Assembly: GCA_963851045.1 (NCBI GenBank)
Contig: CAWKNC010000002.1
Coordinates: forward strand, 124,001 to 188,000
Reading direction: 5' to 3'
Source of the DNA: WHSW01 sp963851045
GTDB taxonomy: Bacteria; Actinomycetota; Thermoleophilia; Solirubrobacterales; 70-9
Length of the DNA stretch: 64,000 bases
Part shown: positions 8,718 to 16,673 of the stretch, piece after piece
Numbering within the stretch: the first letter of the stretch is position 1
Layout: the number at the start of each line of letters is the position of its first letter
Position numbers and translations under genes: made by a program
The notes under the pieces: generated by a model
The model's database searches: none
Seen by the model: only the letters and a program-made list of their open reading frames with translations
What the model was told of the DNA's origin: nothing

Positions 8718-10309
8718 GAGGAAAGTCGCTCGTCGCCGCGATCGTCGTGGCGATGCTGACGGCTGCTTTGGTCGGCGGCTGTGGTGGTGACGATGTTGAG
8801 CCGAATCCGCCGGTCACACCCGACCCGGCCTACGGTCAGCAGCCCAACTTCGTCTTCGTCTACACAGACGATCAGGATCTCTCGTCGTTTCAGAGGCGGG
8901 TCATGCCGATCACGTTCGAGGAGATCGTCGATCCGGGGACCCTATTCACGAACTTCTACGACACGACGCCCCTTTGCTGTCCCGCTCGTGCGGGCATCCT
9001 CACGGGCCAGTACGGGCACAACAACGGCGTGCTCGCGAACAAGCCGGGGTACGGCGATCTCGCGGATAAGGCGAACACCCTGCCGGTCTGGCTGCAGCGT
9101 GCCGGCTATCAAACCGCGATCGTCGGCAAATACCTCAATGGCTATGAGAGCGCGGTGGACGACAAGGACGACGTCGCGCCGGGCTGGGATCTGTGGTCGG
9201 TCGAGGTCGGCAACGGCCGCGGCTACTACGACTTCAAGCTCACCGTCAACGGCCGCCAGCGCAAGGAGCGCTATCAGGGCGAGTACCTCACGGACGTCCT
9301 CAATCAGCGCGCGGTCGAGAACGTCGAGGAGCTCTCAGGCGACAAGCCGTTCTTCTTGTGGGTGACCCAGAGCGCTCCACACGTTGAGAACATCAACGCC
9401 GACAGCGGCGGTCCCTGTGGTGGTCAGGCTGTCCCGCCACCTCGCGACCTCGGACGCTTCGACGGAACGCCGTTGCCGCGAAGGCCGGGAGTCCTCGAGA
9501 CCGACGTCTCCGATAAGCCGGCGATCGTCAGCGGCCAGCCTCAGATCAGCGCCAAGCAGCGTGAACGGCTTCGTCACAGATACCAGTGCAGAATCGAGAC
9601 CCTGCCGGCTGTCGACCGCGGGATCGGCGAGCTCGTCGACGCATTGCGCGAGAACGGCGAGCTCGACGAGACGATTCTCGTGTTCGCTTCCGATAACGGG
9701 ACGTTTCAGGGCCAGCACCGGCTGCCGGGCGGCAAGGGCCTCGCCTACGAGGAGGCGGCGCACCTGCCGCTGGCGATCCGCGTCCCGCCCAAGTTCGCCG
9801 GCGGCTCTCGACTGCCGGCGACCGTGGACGCGATGACCGCGAACATCGACGTCGCGCCGAGCTTTGTTGAATGGGCTGGGGCGCAGACGTGTCCGGTCGC
9901 GGGCGAATGCAGGGTGATGGATGGTCGCTCGTGGCTGGCGCTGTTTGACCGATCGCAAGGTGAGTTCCCGCCCAACCGACCGCTTGGGACCGAGCTCGAT
10001 CTGGACAAGGAGGCCGTCGCGCCCGGGCGCGGGATTCCGTGCAGCTTCGAGGGAGTGCGCGACGAGCGTTACATGTTCGTTCGCCACACCTCGCTTCCCG
10101 ACCTCGCAACCGGCACCTGCGAGCCGACGGACACGGCCGAGCTCTACGACCACGATGCGGACCCCTTCGAGCTCGACAACCTGATCGCCACAGGCGACGC
10201 CGATCCCAAGCTCGAGGAGCGCCTTGTCGCGCTCACCGAGGAGCTCGCCGATTGCGCTGGGATCGAGGGTCGTGACCCCGAGCCCGCGAGCGGCAACTAC
10301 TGCCGCTGA
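8708..10309 (+). CDS. Sulfatase lipoprotein, second tandem copy
   Basis: 533 residues from GTG 8708, which overlaps the previous stop by 10 bp. This start gives a proper lipoprotein signal (K6, hydrophobic core, lipobox LVGGC with C25), whereas later in-frame starts would cut it. An AGGAGG at 8716-8721 lies inside the first codons and has no in-frame start at usable distance. Catalytic features: NFVFVYTDDQ, CCPAR with C90 as expected formylglycine, GKYLNGYES, FASDNGTFQGQHRL. It lacks the C-terminal extension of the first copy. The two enzymes are likely anchored or released in the envelope and act on the same sulfated glycan or related ones. Confidence 0.88.
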   Translation: MLLGGKSLVAAIVVAMLTAALVGGCGGDDVEPNPPVTPDPAYGQQPNFVFVYTDDQDLSSFQRRVMPITFEEIVDPGTLFTNFYDTTPLCCPARAGILTGQYGHNNGVLANKPGYGDLADKANTLPVWLQRAGYQTAIVGKYLNGYESAVDDKDDVAPGWDLWSVEVGNGRGYYDFKLTVNGRQRKERYQGEYLTDVLNQRAVENVEELSGDKPFFLWVTQSAPHVENINADSGGPCGGQAVPPPRDLGRFDGTPLPRRPGVLETDVSDKPAIVSGQPQISAKQRERLRHRYQCRIETLPAVDRGIGELVDALRENGELDETILVFASDNGTFQGQHRLPGGKGLAYEEAAHLPLAIRVPPKFAGGSRLPATVDAMTANIDVAPSFVEWAGAQTCPVAGECRVMDGRSWLALFDRSQGEFPPNRPLGTELDLDKEAVAPGRGIPCSFEGVRDERYMFVRHTSLPDLATGTCEPTDTAELYDHDADPFELDNLIATGDADPKLEERLVALTEELADCAGIEGRDPEPASGNYCR

Positions 10310-10310
10310 G

Positions 10311-10604
10311 CTAGCCGATCACCCACGCGGCAATCTCCTCGCGATCGAAGCGGTAGGCCTCGGGTGTCGTGCGGTCGACACCGGCGATGACGAGGTGCGG
10401 GATCGCGTCGCGCACGACGAGGGTCATGACCTCGTCCGGCGAGGTGTCCAGCTGCCCGGCCACCTCGTGCACGTTCATCAGGCGCGGGTCGTCGGGCCAG
10501 TCGGCAAAGCGGACCGCACCTCGGTGCTGACCATATGACTGGGCGAACGCTCGAATCAGCAGGGCGAACATCACGCAGGCGACGAGGATGCCGAGCAGGG
10601 TCAT
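10311..10604 (-). CDS. Small membrane-anchored protein with HTH-like C-terminal domain
   Basis: 97 residues from ATG 10604; an in-frame extension to 10706 would run into the neighbouring hydratase gene. Residues 2-19 form one membrane helix. Residues about 40-97 (NVHEVAGQLDTSPDEVMTLVVRDAIPHLVIAGVDRTTPEAYRFDREEIAAWVIG split by a loop) look like the excisionase/MerR-type helix-turn-helix used for helix-domain proteins. It follows the enoyl-CoA hydratase on the same strand with 28 bp between. I do not recognise a named family and a membrane-tethered DNA-binding role is only a possibility. Confidence 0.6.
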   Translation of the reverse strand: MTLLGILVACVMFALLIRAFAQSYGQHRGAVRFADWPDDPRLMNVHEVAGQLDTSPDEVMTLVVRDAIPHLVIAGVDRTTPEAYRFDREEIAAWVIG

Positions 10605-10632
10605 CCCTGCGAATGTAGTGCGGGGACGGCGG

Positions 10633-11442
10633 CTAGCGGCCCCGCCAGAGCGGCTTGCGCTTCTCGGCGAAGGCGCGAATCCCCTCACGGAAATCCTCCG
10701 AGGCAAAGCATGAGCGTCGGAGCTCGATCAACTCTCGCTCCTGCTCGGGTGACACCCGGCTGAAGCGGGCGAGCGTCTCGATTGCGGCCTTGTTACCGGT
10801 CATCGACAGTGGCGCGTTGGCGGCGATCTCAGCGGCGAGCTCCAGCGAGGCCGTCTCGACCTCATCGTCGTCGACCACCCAGTTGACGAGGCCGATGCGT
10901 TCAGCGCGACCGGCGTCGAGGTTTCGCCCGGTCAAGAAGAGCTCACGCGTGTGCGCGACGCCAATCACGTCGATGAACCGCTCAAGCCCCGTGTGCGCGT
11001 AGATCAGGCCGAGCTTCGCTGGCGGCATCCCGAGCTTCGCGCCGGCGGCGCAGAGGCGCATGTCGCAGCGAACGGCGAGCTCGAGGCCGCCGCCGAGGCA
11101 GTGTCCGTTGACCGCCGCCAGGACCGGATACGGATGCGCGCTGATCGCCTCCATCGCCGCGGTGAACGGATGGGCGACCAGCGCCTCGGCGTCCTGTTCG
11201 AAGCTCGCATCGTCGATTCCGCCGATGTCATAACCGGCCGAGAACGCTCGCCCGGTTCCGGTGATGACCACGCAACGGGTCTTGATTCCATCCACGAGCG
11301 TGGGCAGCGTCGCAGCGATGGCGTCGAGGACCTCGTGGTCCAGCGGATTGCGCTTCTCCGGGTTATTTAGGGTGAGCCGTGCAACTGCCTCGGCCGGCTC
11401 ATCCAGTCGCAGCTTGCCGGATGCGAGCTCCTCAACGGCCAC
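10633..11442 (-). CDS. Enoyl-CoA hydratase/isomerase family protein
   Basis: 269 residues, standard crotonase size. Seen: LTLNNPEKRNPLDHEVLDAI near 28-47, the oxyanion-hole strand GTGRAFSAGYDIGGI, HCLGGGLELAVRCDMRLCA with the second oxyanion glycine, and GLIYAHTGLERFIDVIG. At the catalytic-base region the sequence reads PPAKLGLIYAHTG where classical hydratases have PEIxxGxxP with Glu, so the exact reaction (hydratase, isomerase or dehydratase) is open. The C-terminal FREGIRAFAEKRKPLWRGR is typical of the family. It follows a 70-residue biotinyl protein on the same strand (57-bp gap). Confidence 0.88.
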   Translation of the reverse strand: MAVEELASGKLRLDEPAEAVARLTLNNPEKRNPLDHEVLDAIAATLPTLVDGIKTRCVVITGTGRAFSAGYDIGGIDDASFEQDAEALVAHPFTAAMEAISAHPYPVLAAVNGHCLGGGLELAVRCDMRLCAAGAKLGMPPAKLGLIYAHTGLERFIDVIGVAHTRELFLTGRNLDAGRAERIGLVNWVVDDDEVETASLELAAEIAANAPLSMTGNKAAIETLARFSRVSPEQERELIELRRSCFASEDFREGIRAFAEKRKPLWRGR

Positions 11443-11499
11443 CGGCTGCTCCGCTCCGCGTCCGCCGCCGTCGGGGGGTGGTGGTCACTCGAGGAGCTG

Positions 11500-11712
11500 C
11501 TATTCGAGGACGACGAGGACGTCGCCCTCCTGCACGGACTGGCCTTCCTCGCAACGAATTTCCTTGACGACGCCGTCGTCCTCGACCTCCACGGGCATCT
11601 CCATCTTCATCGACTCGAGGATGACGACGGTGTCGCCGTCGGCCACCTGGTCGCCAACGGCAACCTCGATCTTCCACACGGTTCCGGTGATGTGAGCTTC
11701 GACGTCTGTCAT
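11500..11712 (-). CDS. Stand-alone biotinyl carrier domain protein (TB7.3/BCCP-like)
   Basis: 70 residues from ATG 11712; the longer upstream frame is a shadow of the glycosyltransferase region. It is a single biotinyl/lipoyl barrel with the biotinylation motif ESMKME, lysine K36, flanked by symmetric GDQVADGDTVV and GQSVQEGDVLVV hairpins. Size and sequence resemble the actinobacterial biotinylated protein TB7.3. It would carry carboxyl-biotin for an acyl-CoA carboxylase whose other subunits lie elsewhere, or act with the carboxyltransferase gene at 34.9 kb. Divergent from a glycosyltransferase with 24 bp between the starts. The window also contains the biotin pathway that would supply the cofactor. 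Confidence 0.88.
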   Translation of the reverse strand: MTDVEAHITGTVWKIEVAVGDQVADGDTVVILESMKMEMPVEVEDDGVVKEIRCEEGQSVQEGDVLVVLE

Positions 11713-11736
11713 CAGGGCGGCACAATATCCGCCTCC

Positions 11737-12417
11737 ATGGACCGAACGCTCGTCATCGTCGCCGCTCGCAATGAGGCCGATCGCATCGCCGCCACCGTCG
11801 CCGCACTTACGGCGGCGCTTCCCGACGCCGAGATCTGGGTGGCCGACGACGGCTCCACCGACTCGACGGCCGAGGTCGCGCTGGCGGCTGGCGCCATGAT
11901 CGCCCGCCGCGGCAAGCCTCACGGCAAGGGCGGCAACATGACCGCCGCAGCCACCGCTGCGCTTGACGGCGTGCCGGCTGATGCGACCGGGATCGCGCTC
12001 GTCTGCGACGGCGATCTCGGCGAATCGGCTGTCGAGCTGGCGCTGCTAGCGACTCGCGTTCTCGAGGGGCACTGCGACCTCGCGGTGGCGGCGTTTCGCC
12101 GCCGTGTGGGGGGCGGCTTCGGAGTTGCCCTGCGTTTCGCGCGCTGGGCGATCCGCAGCCGCTGCGGCTATGAGGCCGGCGCTCCGATCTCCGGACAGCG
12201 CGCGATGCGACTCGAGGTGCTCAGGGCCGTGCTGCCGTTCGCCTCCGGCTACGGGATGGAGGTCGGAATGACGATCGACGCGGTGCGCGGTGGATATCGC
12301 GTTGCGGAAGTCGAACTGGACCTCGAGCACCGTGCAACCGGCCGGACTCTGCGCGGGTTCGTTCACCGCGCGGCTCAGCTGCGCGACTTCGCGCGCGCGT
12401 GGCACGCACGAAGCTGA
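11737..12417 (+). CDS. Family 2 glycosyltransferase
   Basis: 226 residues from ATG 11737. GT-A fold: VIVAARNEADRIAATVAAL at the nucleotide-binding N-terminus, the ADDGSTDST motif near 41-49, HGKGGNMTAAA near 67-77 and the metal-binding CDGDLGES near 93-100. There is no membrane segment, so it is likely cytoplasmic or peripheral. Relatives (dolichyl-phosphate mannosyltransferase or glucosyl-3-phosphoglycerate synthase-like) move sugars to lipid or small acceptors. The acceptor cannot be read from sequence. An acidic secreted protein follows after 56 bp. Confidence 0.82.
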   Translation: MDRTLVIVAARNEADRIAATVAALTAALPDAEIWVADDGSTDSTAEVALAAGAMIARRGKPHGKGGNMTAAATAALDGVPADATGIALVCDGDLGESAVELALLATRVLEGHCDLAVAAFRRRVGGGFGVALRFARWAIRSRCGYEAGAPISGQRAMRLEVLRAVLPFASGYGMEVGMTIDAVRGGYRVAEVELDLEHRATGRTLRGFVHRAAQLRDFARAWHARS

Positions 12418-12473
12418 GGCCGATTCGTCCGTTTACCTAAGGCGCGGGTGCGGGGAGGTCGATGCGGTGAACC

Positions 12474-13409
12474 GTGACACCGATCTCCAAGACCCTGATT
12501 GCCCTCGCCGCGGCGACGCTCGCGGCCCTGATGGTCGCCGCCGCGCCCGCCTCGGCTTCCCCGGCCTCGCAGAACGCCGGCCTCGCCCAGATTCGCGCTG
12601 AGCTGAAGGAGGCGAGCGCGGCCCTCGAAAGGATCTGGGGCGACGACTACGGCGATGAGGAGTTCGACGACGACGAGAGCTTCGACGACGACGAGAGCTT
12701 CGACGACGGCGATGACGAGTTCGACGACGAAGCCTCCGACGAACTCGAGTCGGTCGATCTCGAGGCTGTGGGCGCAAACCTCGCGCACACCGCCGCCGCG
12801 CGCCAGCTTGCCTCGAGGCTGAAGCCCCGCAAGCTTCGCCCGGTCGCCCTCGTGGCCGTGGCCGAGCAGGCTGACGAGAACATCTTCGAGTACGCCGACG
12901 ACATCGCGTGGGTTGAAGCCGAGGAGCAGCCGACATTCGTCGACGCACTCGGCCGGAGCCTCGACGTACGCTCGGCGATGATCGGCGCACTCGTCTCGGG
13001 GGCGCCAGGGCATGGCGCATCAGTCCGCGGCAAGTCGCTCAAGACGATCGCCGACCTGCTCTCCGACGGCGACGCCGAGGTGCTCTTGGACACGCTCGCC
13101 GAGGAGGACGGCTACGGGGCCACGCTGGACGTCAAGCAGACCGTAGTTCCGATTCTTGCCGGGATGCTTGCGGGCGACAGAACGACCGCCGCGGACATTC
13201 GCGTCATCGCCTCCTCAATGCGCGGCAACGAGCGCCGCGACCCGCGTGACGCCGCCGACGCGATCGAGTCTGAACTCGACGACCTCCCAAGCTACGTCGA
13301 CGACCTCCTCGCTGACATGGAGGACTACGACGACCCGTCGGCCGCGGTGGGCGCCTTCTGCGGCTATCTGGCTGAGCTGCCACTGCCAGCTCCCGCAGCC
13401 TGCGGCTGA
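12474..13409 (+). CDS. Acidic secreted protein with Asp-rich repeat, unknown function
   Basis: 311 residues from GTG 12474 (start uncertain; the GGGGAGG upstream is 15 bases away, further than ideal). Residues 1-29 form a signal peptide with an ASA-type cleavage site. Residues about 60-90 are Asp/Glu-rich with tandem FDDDES units. The rest is helical and acidic, with LASRLKPRKLRP near 115 and a terminal CGYLAELPLPAPAACG holding two cysteines. I recognise no family. The acidic block could bind calcium or other cations. It sits between a glycosyltransferase and glycerol kinase but has no overlap with either. Confidence 0.7.
   Translation: MTPISKTLIALAAATLAALMVAAAPASASPASQNAGLAQIRAELKEASAALERIWGDDYGDEEFDDDESFDDDESFDDGDDEFDDEASDELESVDLEAVGANLAHTAAARQLASRLKPRKLRPVALVAVAEQADENIFEYADDIAWVEAEEQPTFVDALGRSLDVRSAMIGALVSGAPGHGASVRGKSLKTIADLLSDGDAEVLLDTLAEEDGYGATLDVKQTVVPILAGMLAGDRTTAADIRVIASSMRGNERRDPRDAADAIESELDDLPSYVDDLLADMEDYDDPSAAVGAFCGYLAELPLPAPAACG
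12663..12716 (+). repeat. 18-bp tandem repeat encoding FDDDES
   Basis: Two identical 18-bp units (12663-12680, 12681-12698) and a third diverged unit (12699-12716) encode the Asp-rich stretch of the acidic secreted protein. A unit length divisible by three keeps the frame, so copy number can vary between strains. Confidence 0.8.
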
Positions 13410-13433
13410 GCCCTGCGTCGCGCGGCGCATATA

Positions 13434-13445
13434 GCCTCGCGAGGC
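13434..13445. promoter_or_regulatory. Palindrome at the glpK start
   Basis: GCCTCGCGAGGC is a perfect 12-bp palindrome ending 1 base before the GTG of glycerol kinase. A TATAGC that could serve as -10 box overlaps its left edge (13429-13434), which would make the mRNA nearly leaderless. A regulator bound here would block both initiation steps. The promoter and operator reading is inference. Confidence 0.3.
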
Positions 13446-13446
13446 A

Positions 13447-14901
13447 GTGATCCTCGCGATCGACCAGGGCACGACCGGGACCACCTGTCTGGTCTTCGAC
13501 GGCGACGGCAGGGTTCGCGGGCGCGCCTACAGCGAGTTCGGCCAGCACTTCCCGCGCCCGGGCTGGGTGGAGCACGATGCGAACGAGATCTGGGACGTGA
13601 CGCGGCGGGTCGCGCGGCACGCACTGGCCGACGCCAAGGCCGATACCGGCTCGCTCGACGCGATCGGGATCACGAACCAGCGCGAGACCGTTGTCGCGTG
13701 GGATCCAAAGACCGGGGAGCCGGTCCACAACGCGCTCGTCTGGCAGGACCGCCGTACCGCTGCTCGGTGTGACGAGCTACGTGAGGCGGGCCACACAGAC
13801 CTCGTTCGCGAGCGCACCGGGCTCGTGATCGATCCCTACTTCTCGGGCACGAAGATCGAGTGGCTGTTGCGGAACGTCGAAGCTGCCCGCGACGCGGTGT
13901 TTGGGACGATCGACTCGTGGCTCGTGTTCAAGCTCACCGGCCGCCACGCCACCGACCTCACCAACGCTTCGCGGACAATGCTGTTCGACATCCGCGAACT
14001 GCGGTGGGACTCGGAGCTGTGCGGACTGCTCGACATCAACCCAGAGCGCCTGCCCGAGCCGCTCCCGTCGGCCGCGAATTTCGGGACGACGAGCGAGTTC
14101 GGCGGCGAGGTCCCGGTTGCCGGGATCGCCGGCGACCAACAGGCGGCGCTGTTCGGCCAGGCGTGTCAGACGCCCGGGATGGCCAAGAACACCTACGGGA
14201 CCGGCAGCTTCATTCTCCTCAACTCAGGCGATGAGGCACCGGGGTCCGAGGACGGCCTGTTGACGACGATCGCGTGGGGCCTGGGAGACCGGGTCACCTA
14301 CGCGCTGGAGGCGGCGGTGTTCGTGACCGGCGCTGCGGTGCAGTGGCTACGCGACGGGCTCGGAATCCTTGCGGAGGCGGCCGAGACGGAGGGGATGGCA
14401 GCGTCCCTCGAATCCAACGACGACGTCTACTTCGTGCCTGCGCTCACCGGCCTCGGGTCCCCACATTGGGATCCCTACGCGCGTGGTGCGATCTTGGGTC
14501 TCACTCGCGGTACCACCCGCGCGCACCTGGCGCGGGCAGCCCTCGAGGCGATCGCCTACCAGACCGTCGATGCGGTCCACGCCCAGGAGAAGGCGGCGGG
14601 CCGCCAGCTCACCGAGCTACGCGCGGACGGCGGCGCCGTGGCCAACCGTTGGCTGATGCAGTTTCAGGCGGATGTGCTCGGTGCCCCGGTGATCGTCCCG
14701 GAGATAGCCGAGACGACCGCGCTGGGAGCCGCATACCTCGCCGGGATCGGCTCGGGTCGGTGGGACGCGGACGAGGTTGCCGAGATGTGGCGCGAGACGG
14801 CGCGTTACGAGCCAGAGATGGCCGCCGACGAGCGCCAGCGCCTACTCGCCCGCTGGACCGAGGCGGTCGGGCGGGCCGGCGGCTGGGCCGAGCGCGAGTA
14901 A
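13447..14901 (+). CDS. glpK: Glycerol kinase
   Basis: 484 residues from GTG 13447. FGGY-family kinase, phosphorylating glycerol to sn-glycerol 3-phosphate in the cytoplasm. Seen: IDQGTTGTTCLVFD at 4-17, WVEHDANEIW near 39-48, TNQRETVVAWDPKTGEP and WQDRRTAA near 77-105, the FGGY signature-like TYGTGSFILLNSGDEAP near 244-260, and ALTGLGSPHWDPYARG near 333-348. Glycerol-3-phosphate can feed the PlsC-type acyltransferase encoded next (30-bp gap, same strand), so the pair fits glycerolipid synthesis or turnover. Confidence 0.93.
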   Translation: MILAIDQGTTGTTCLVFDGDGRVRGRAYSEFGQHFPRPGWVEHDANEIWDVTRRVARHALADAKADTGSLDAIGITNQRETVVAWDPKTGEPVHNALVWQDRRTAARCDELREAGHTDLVRERTGLVIDPYFSGTKIEWLLRNVEAARDAVFGTIDSWLVFKLTGRHATDLTNASRTMLFDIRELRWDSELCGLLDINPERLPEPLPSAANFGTTSEFGGEVPVAGIAGDQQAALFGQACQTPGMAKNTYGTGSFILLNSGDEAPGSEDGLLTTIAWGLGDRVTYALEAAVFVTGAAVQWLRDGLGILAEAAETEGMAASLESNDDVYFVPALTGLGSPHWDPYARGAILGLTRGTTRAHLARAALEAIAYQTVDAVHAQEKAAGRQLTELRADGGAVANRWLMQFQADVLGAPVIVPEIAETTALGAAYLAGIGSGRWDADEVAEMWRETARYEPEMAADERQRLLARWTEAVGRAGGWAERE

Positions 14902-14931
14902 CCCCGCTCGGCGGTCAGGGTAGAAATCAGC

Positions 14932-15711
14932 GTGGAGGGACTGAAGCCTCAGCGCTACAAGGAGACGCGCCCGGCCGAGCTGTTCCAGCCAATTCACGAG
15001 TGGTCGCGCACTCACGAACCTGGCTGGACCTACGAGCTGGCACGGATGGTGACGACCTACGTCGCAATCTTCGCGTACCGCGCGCGCTCCATCTCAAATG
15101 AGAACGTTCCTCGAAGCGGCGCCTTCATCCTGGCGCCCAACCACTTCTCGAACATGGACCACTTCTTCGCGGGCGTCCACGTTCGGCGAAAGATCCGCTT
15201 CATGGCGAAGTCGCAGATGTTCTTTCGCAATCGTGTCCTCGACTACATCTATCGGGTCGGCGGCGTCTTTCCCGTTCGTCGTGGCCAGCACGACCGGGAG
15301 GCGTTCATCACCGCCCACGCGATTCTCGAGCGCGGTGGTTGCGTGCTGATGTACGCCGAGGGTGGCCGCTCGCGCACCCAGCAACTCGGCGAGCCGAAGG
15401 CGGGTCTGGGCCGGCTCGCGTTGGAGTCCGGCGTCCCGGTCATACCGGTCGCCATCCATGGCTCGAAGTCGGTCCGCTCCTGGAAGCGCCTCGTCTTCCC
15501 GAAGGTGACGATCCAGTACGGCGAGCCGCTCAGCTTCGCGGTCGTTGCCGACCCCGACCGCGAGCAGCAGCTCGAGGCGTCGCGCAAGATCTTCGATCAC
15601 GTCAGGGCGATGTACACGGCGCTCGACGAGCAGGGCCGCGGAAGTGTGATCCGGGCGCTGCGGGCCAAGGCTGCGGACGCCGTCGCGCCGGACCCCACCA
15701 CGCACACCTAG
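14932..15711 (+). CDS. 1-acyl-sn-glycerol-3-phosphate acyltransferase (PlsC family)
   Basis: 259 residues from GTG 14932. Transfers an acyl chain to lysophosphatidate or a related acceptor at the inner membrane. Seen: the HX4D catalytic motif, H71 to D76, in NHFSNMD; FPVRRGQHDREAF near 117-129; the acceptor-binding YAEGGRSRTQQLG near 140-152; and VPVIPVAIHGS near 167-177. One hydrophobic N-terminal segment (about 36-50) may attach it to the membrane. It directly follows glycerol kinase. The extended N-terminus of about 55 residues before the catalytic domain is common in actinobacterial members. Confidence 0.88.
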   Translation: MEGLKPQRYKETRPAELFQPIHEWSRTHEPGWTYELARMVTTYVAIFAYRARSISNENVPRSGAFILAPNHFSNMDHFFAGVHVRRKIRFMAKSQMFFRNRVLDYIYRVGGVFPVRRGQHDREAFITAHAILERGGCVLMYAEGGRSRTQQLGEPKAGLGRLALESGVPVIPVAIHGSKSVRSWKRLVFPKVTIQYGEPLSFAVVADPDREQQLEASRKIFDHVRAMYTALDEQGRGSVIRALRAKAADAVAPDPTTHT

Positions 15712-15715
15712 CGCG

Positions 15716-16621
15716 TCACTCGTAGCGCTTTTTAACCGTCTTCCAGTCTTCCGGGTCGTGGCCGGGCAGCACGATCGCCTGCGGATAGGTACGCGCGAAG
15801 TGCTCGAGCTCGCGCTTCGAGCGCCGCCAGTTGTGGCGATCGAACGGGCGCGGGGGCTCGGGAGCGTCGCCGAGCTGGCCGATCGTGTAGATCGCGTCGC
15901 CCGCGATTACGAGATCTCGGTCGCGCAACCGGCAGATGAGCGACTGGTGGCCCGCGCTGTGTCCCGGCGTTGACGCGAGCCGGACGCTGCCGTCGCCAAA
16001 GAGGTCGAAGGTGCGGCCGAAGGTGGCGTAGGACGTGATCGATTCGCCGCCGTAGGAGATCGTGCGGTAGTCGAAGGCGTAGTCGTAGTGCTGGGGGCGG
16101 TAGCCGCGCATGAGCGGGTTACTGGCGGTGGTGGCGTCGTGCCATTCGTCCTCGGTGAGGACGAAGGTGGCGTCGGGGAACTGCGACATCCCGGAGCTGT
16201 GGTCGAAATGGAGATGGGTCAGCACCACCAGGCGGATCGACTTGGGGTCGACGCCTCGCTCGCGCAGTTGGCCTGGCAGTTCGTGCTCGCGCTCGACCGT
16301 GGCGCGAGCGAAGCGGCCGAAGATCGGGCCGAGGTTCTCGGTCGGCTTGGAGCCGATCGACGGGTGCAGTCCGGTGTCAACCAAGAAAGCTCCAACCGAG
16401 GGGTGGCGGATCAGATACGCCGGGATTGGCAGATCGACATAGTCGGAGCGGCGTGTGCCGACGCCGAGCATCCGCAACGTCGAGAAGCGTCCCGCGGACT
16501 CGATGAACGACATCGGCGCCGCGGTCGTGCCCGTCAGCAGCGGCTCGACGACAACCGTGGCACCAGCCTGCCCCCCCGGGAGCGGGCCGGCGAGCGGGTT
16601 TGGCTCGGCGCGCACCTTCAT
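15716..16621 (-). CDS. MBL-fold metallo-hydrolase (lactonase-like)
   Basis: 301 residues from ATG 16621; the reading frame extends far upstream but that part is the shadow of the SDR gene. The metallo-beta-lactamase zinc motif HLHFDH is seen with H136, H138, D140, H141, followed by a Tyr/His-rich middle, TPGHSAGHQSL (third metal His), IAGDAIYTIG and the final LPGHDPEDW. The arrangement matches N-acyl-homoserine-lactonase-like and related lactone hydrolases. Substrate unknown; it could clear lactones or thioesters linked to the adjacent SDR-P450 pair. The start is divergent from the SDR with 52 bp between. Confidence 0.8.
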   Translation of the reverse strand: MKVRAEPNPLAGPLPGGQAGATVVVEPLLTGTTAAPMSFIESAGRFSTLRMLGVGTRRSDYVDLPIPAYLIRHPSVGAFLVDTGLHPSIGSKPTENLGPIFGRFARATVEREHELPGQLRERGVDPKSIRLVVLTHLHFDHSSGMSQFPDATFVLTEDEWHDATTASNPLMRGYRPQHYDYAFDYRTISYGGESITSYATFGRTFDLFGDGSVRLASTPGHSAGHQSLICRLRDRDLVIAGDAIYTIGQLGDAPEPPRPFDRHNWRRSKRELEHFARTYPQAIVLPGHDPEDWKTVKKRYE

Positions 16622-16673
16622 CGCCGCGCACCATAGTGGAGGCGGAAGGCGCCTCCAGATAGCCTGCTCCGCA

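Noticed and set aside
8716..8721. AGGAGG as ribosome-binding site for a later start of the second sulfatase
   Set aside because: No in-frame start lies at usable distance and later starts would destroy the lipoprotein signal.
10311..10604. Phage excisionase
   Set aside because: The HTH-like part is attached to a membrane helix and there is no integrase or attachment site nearby.
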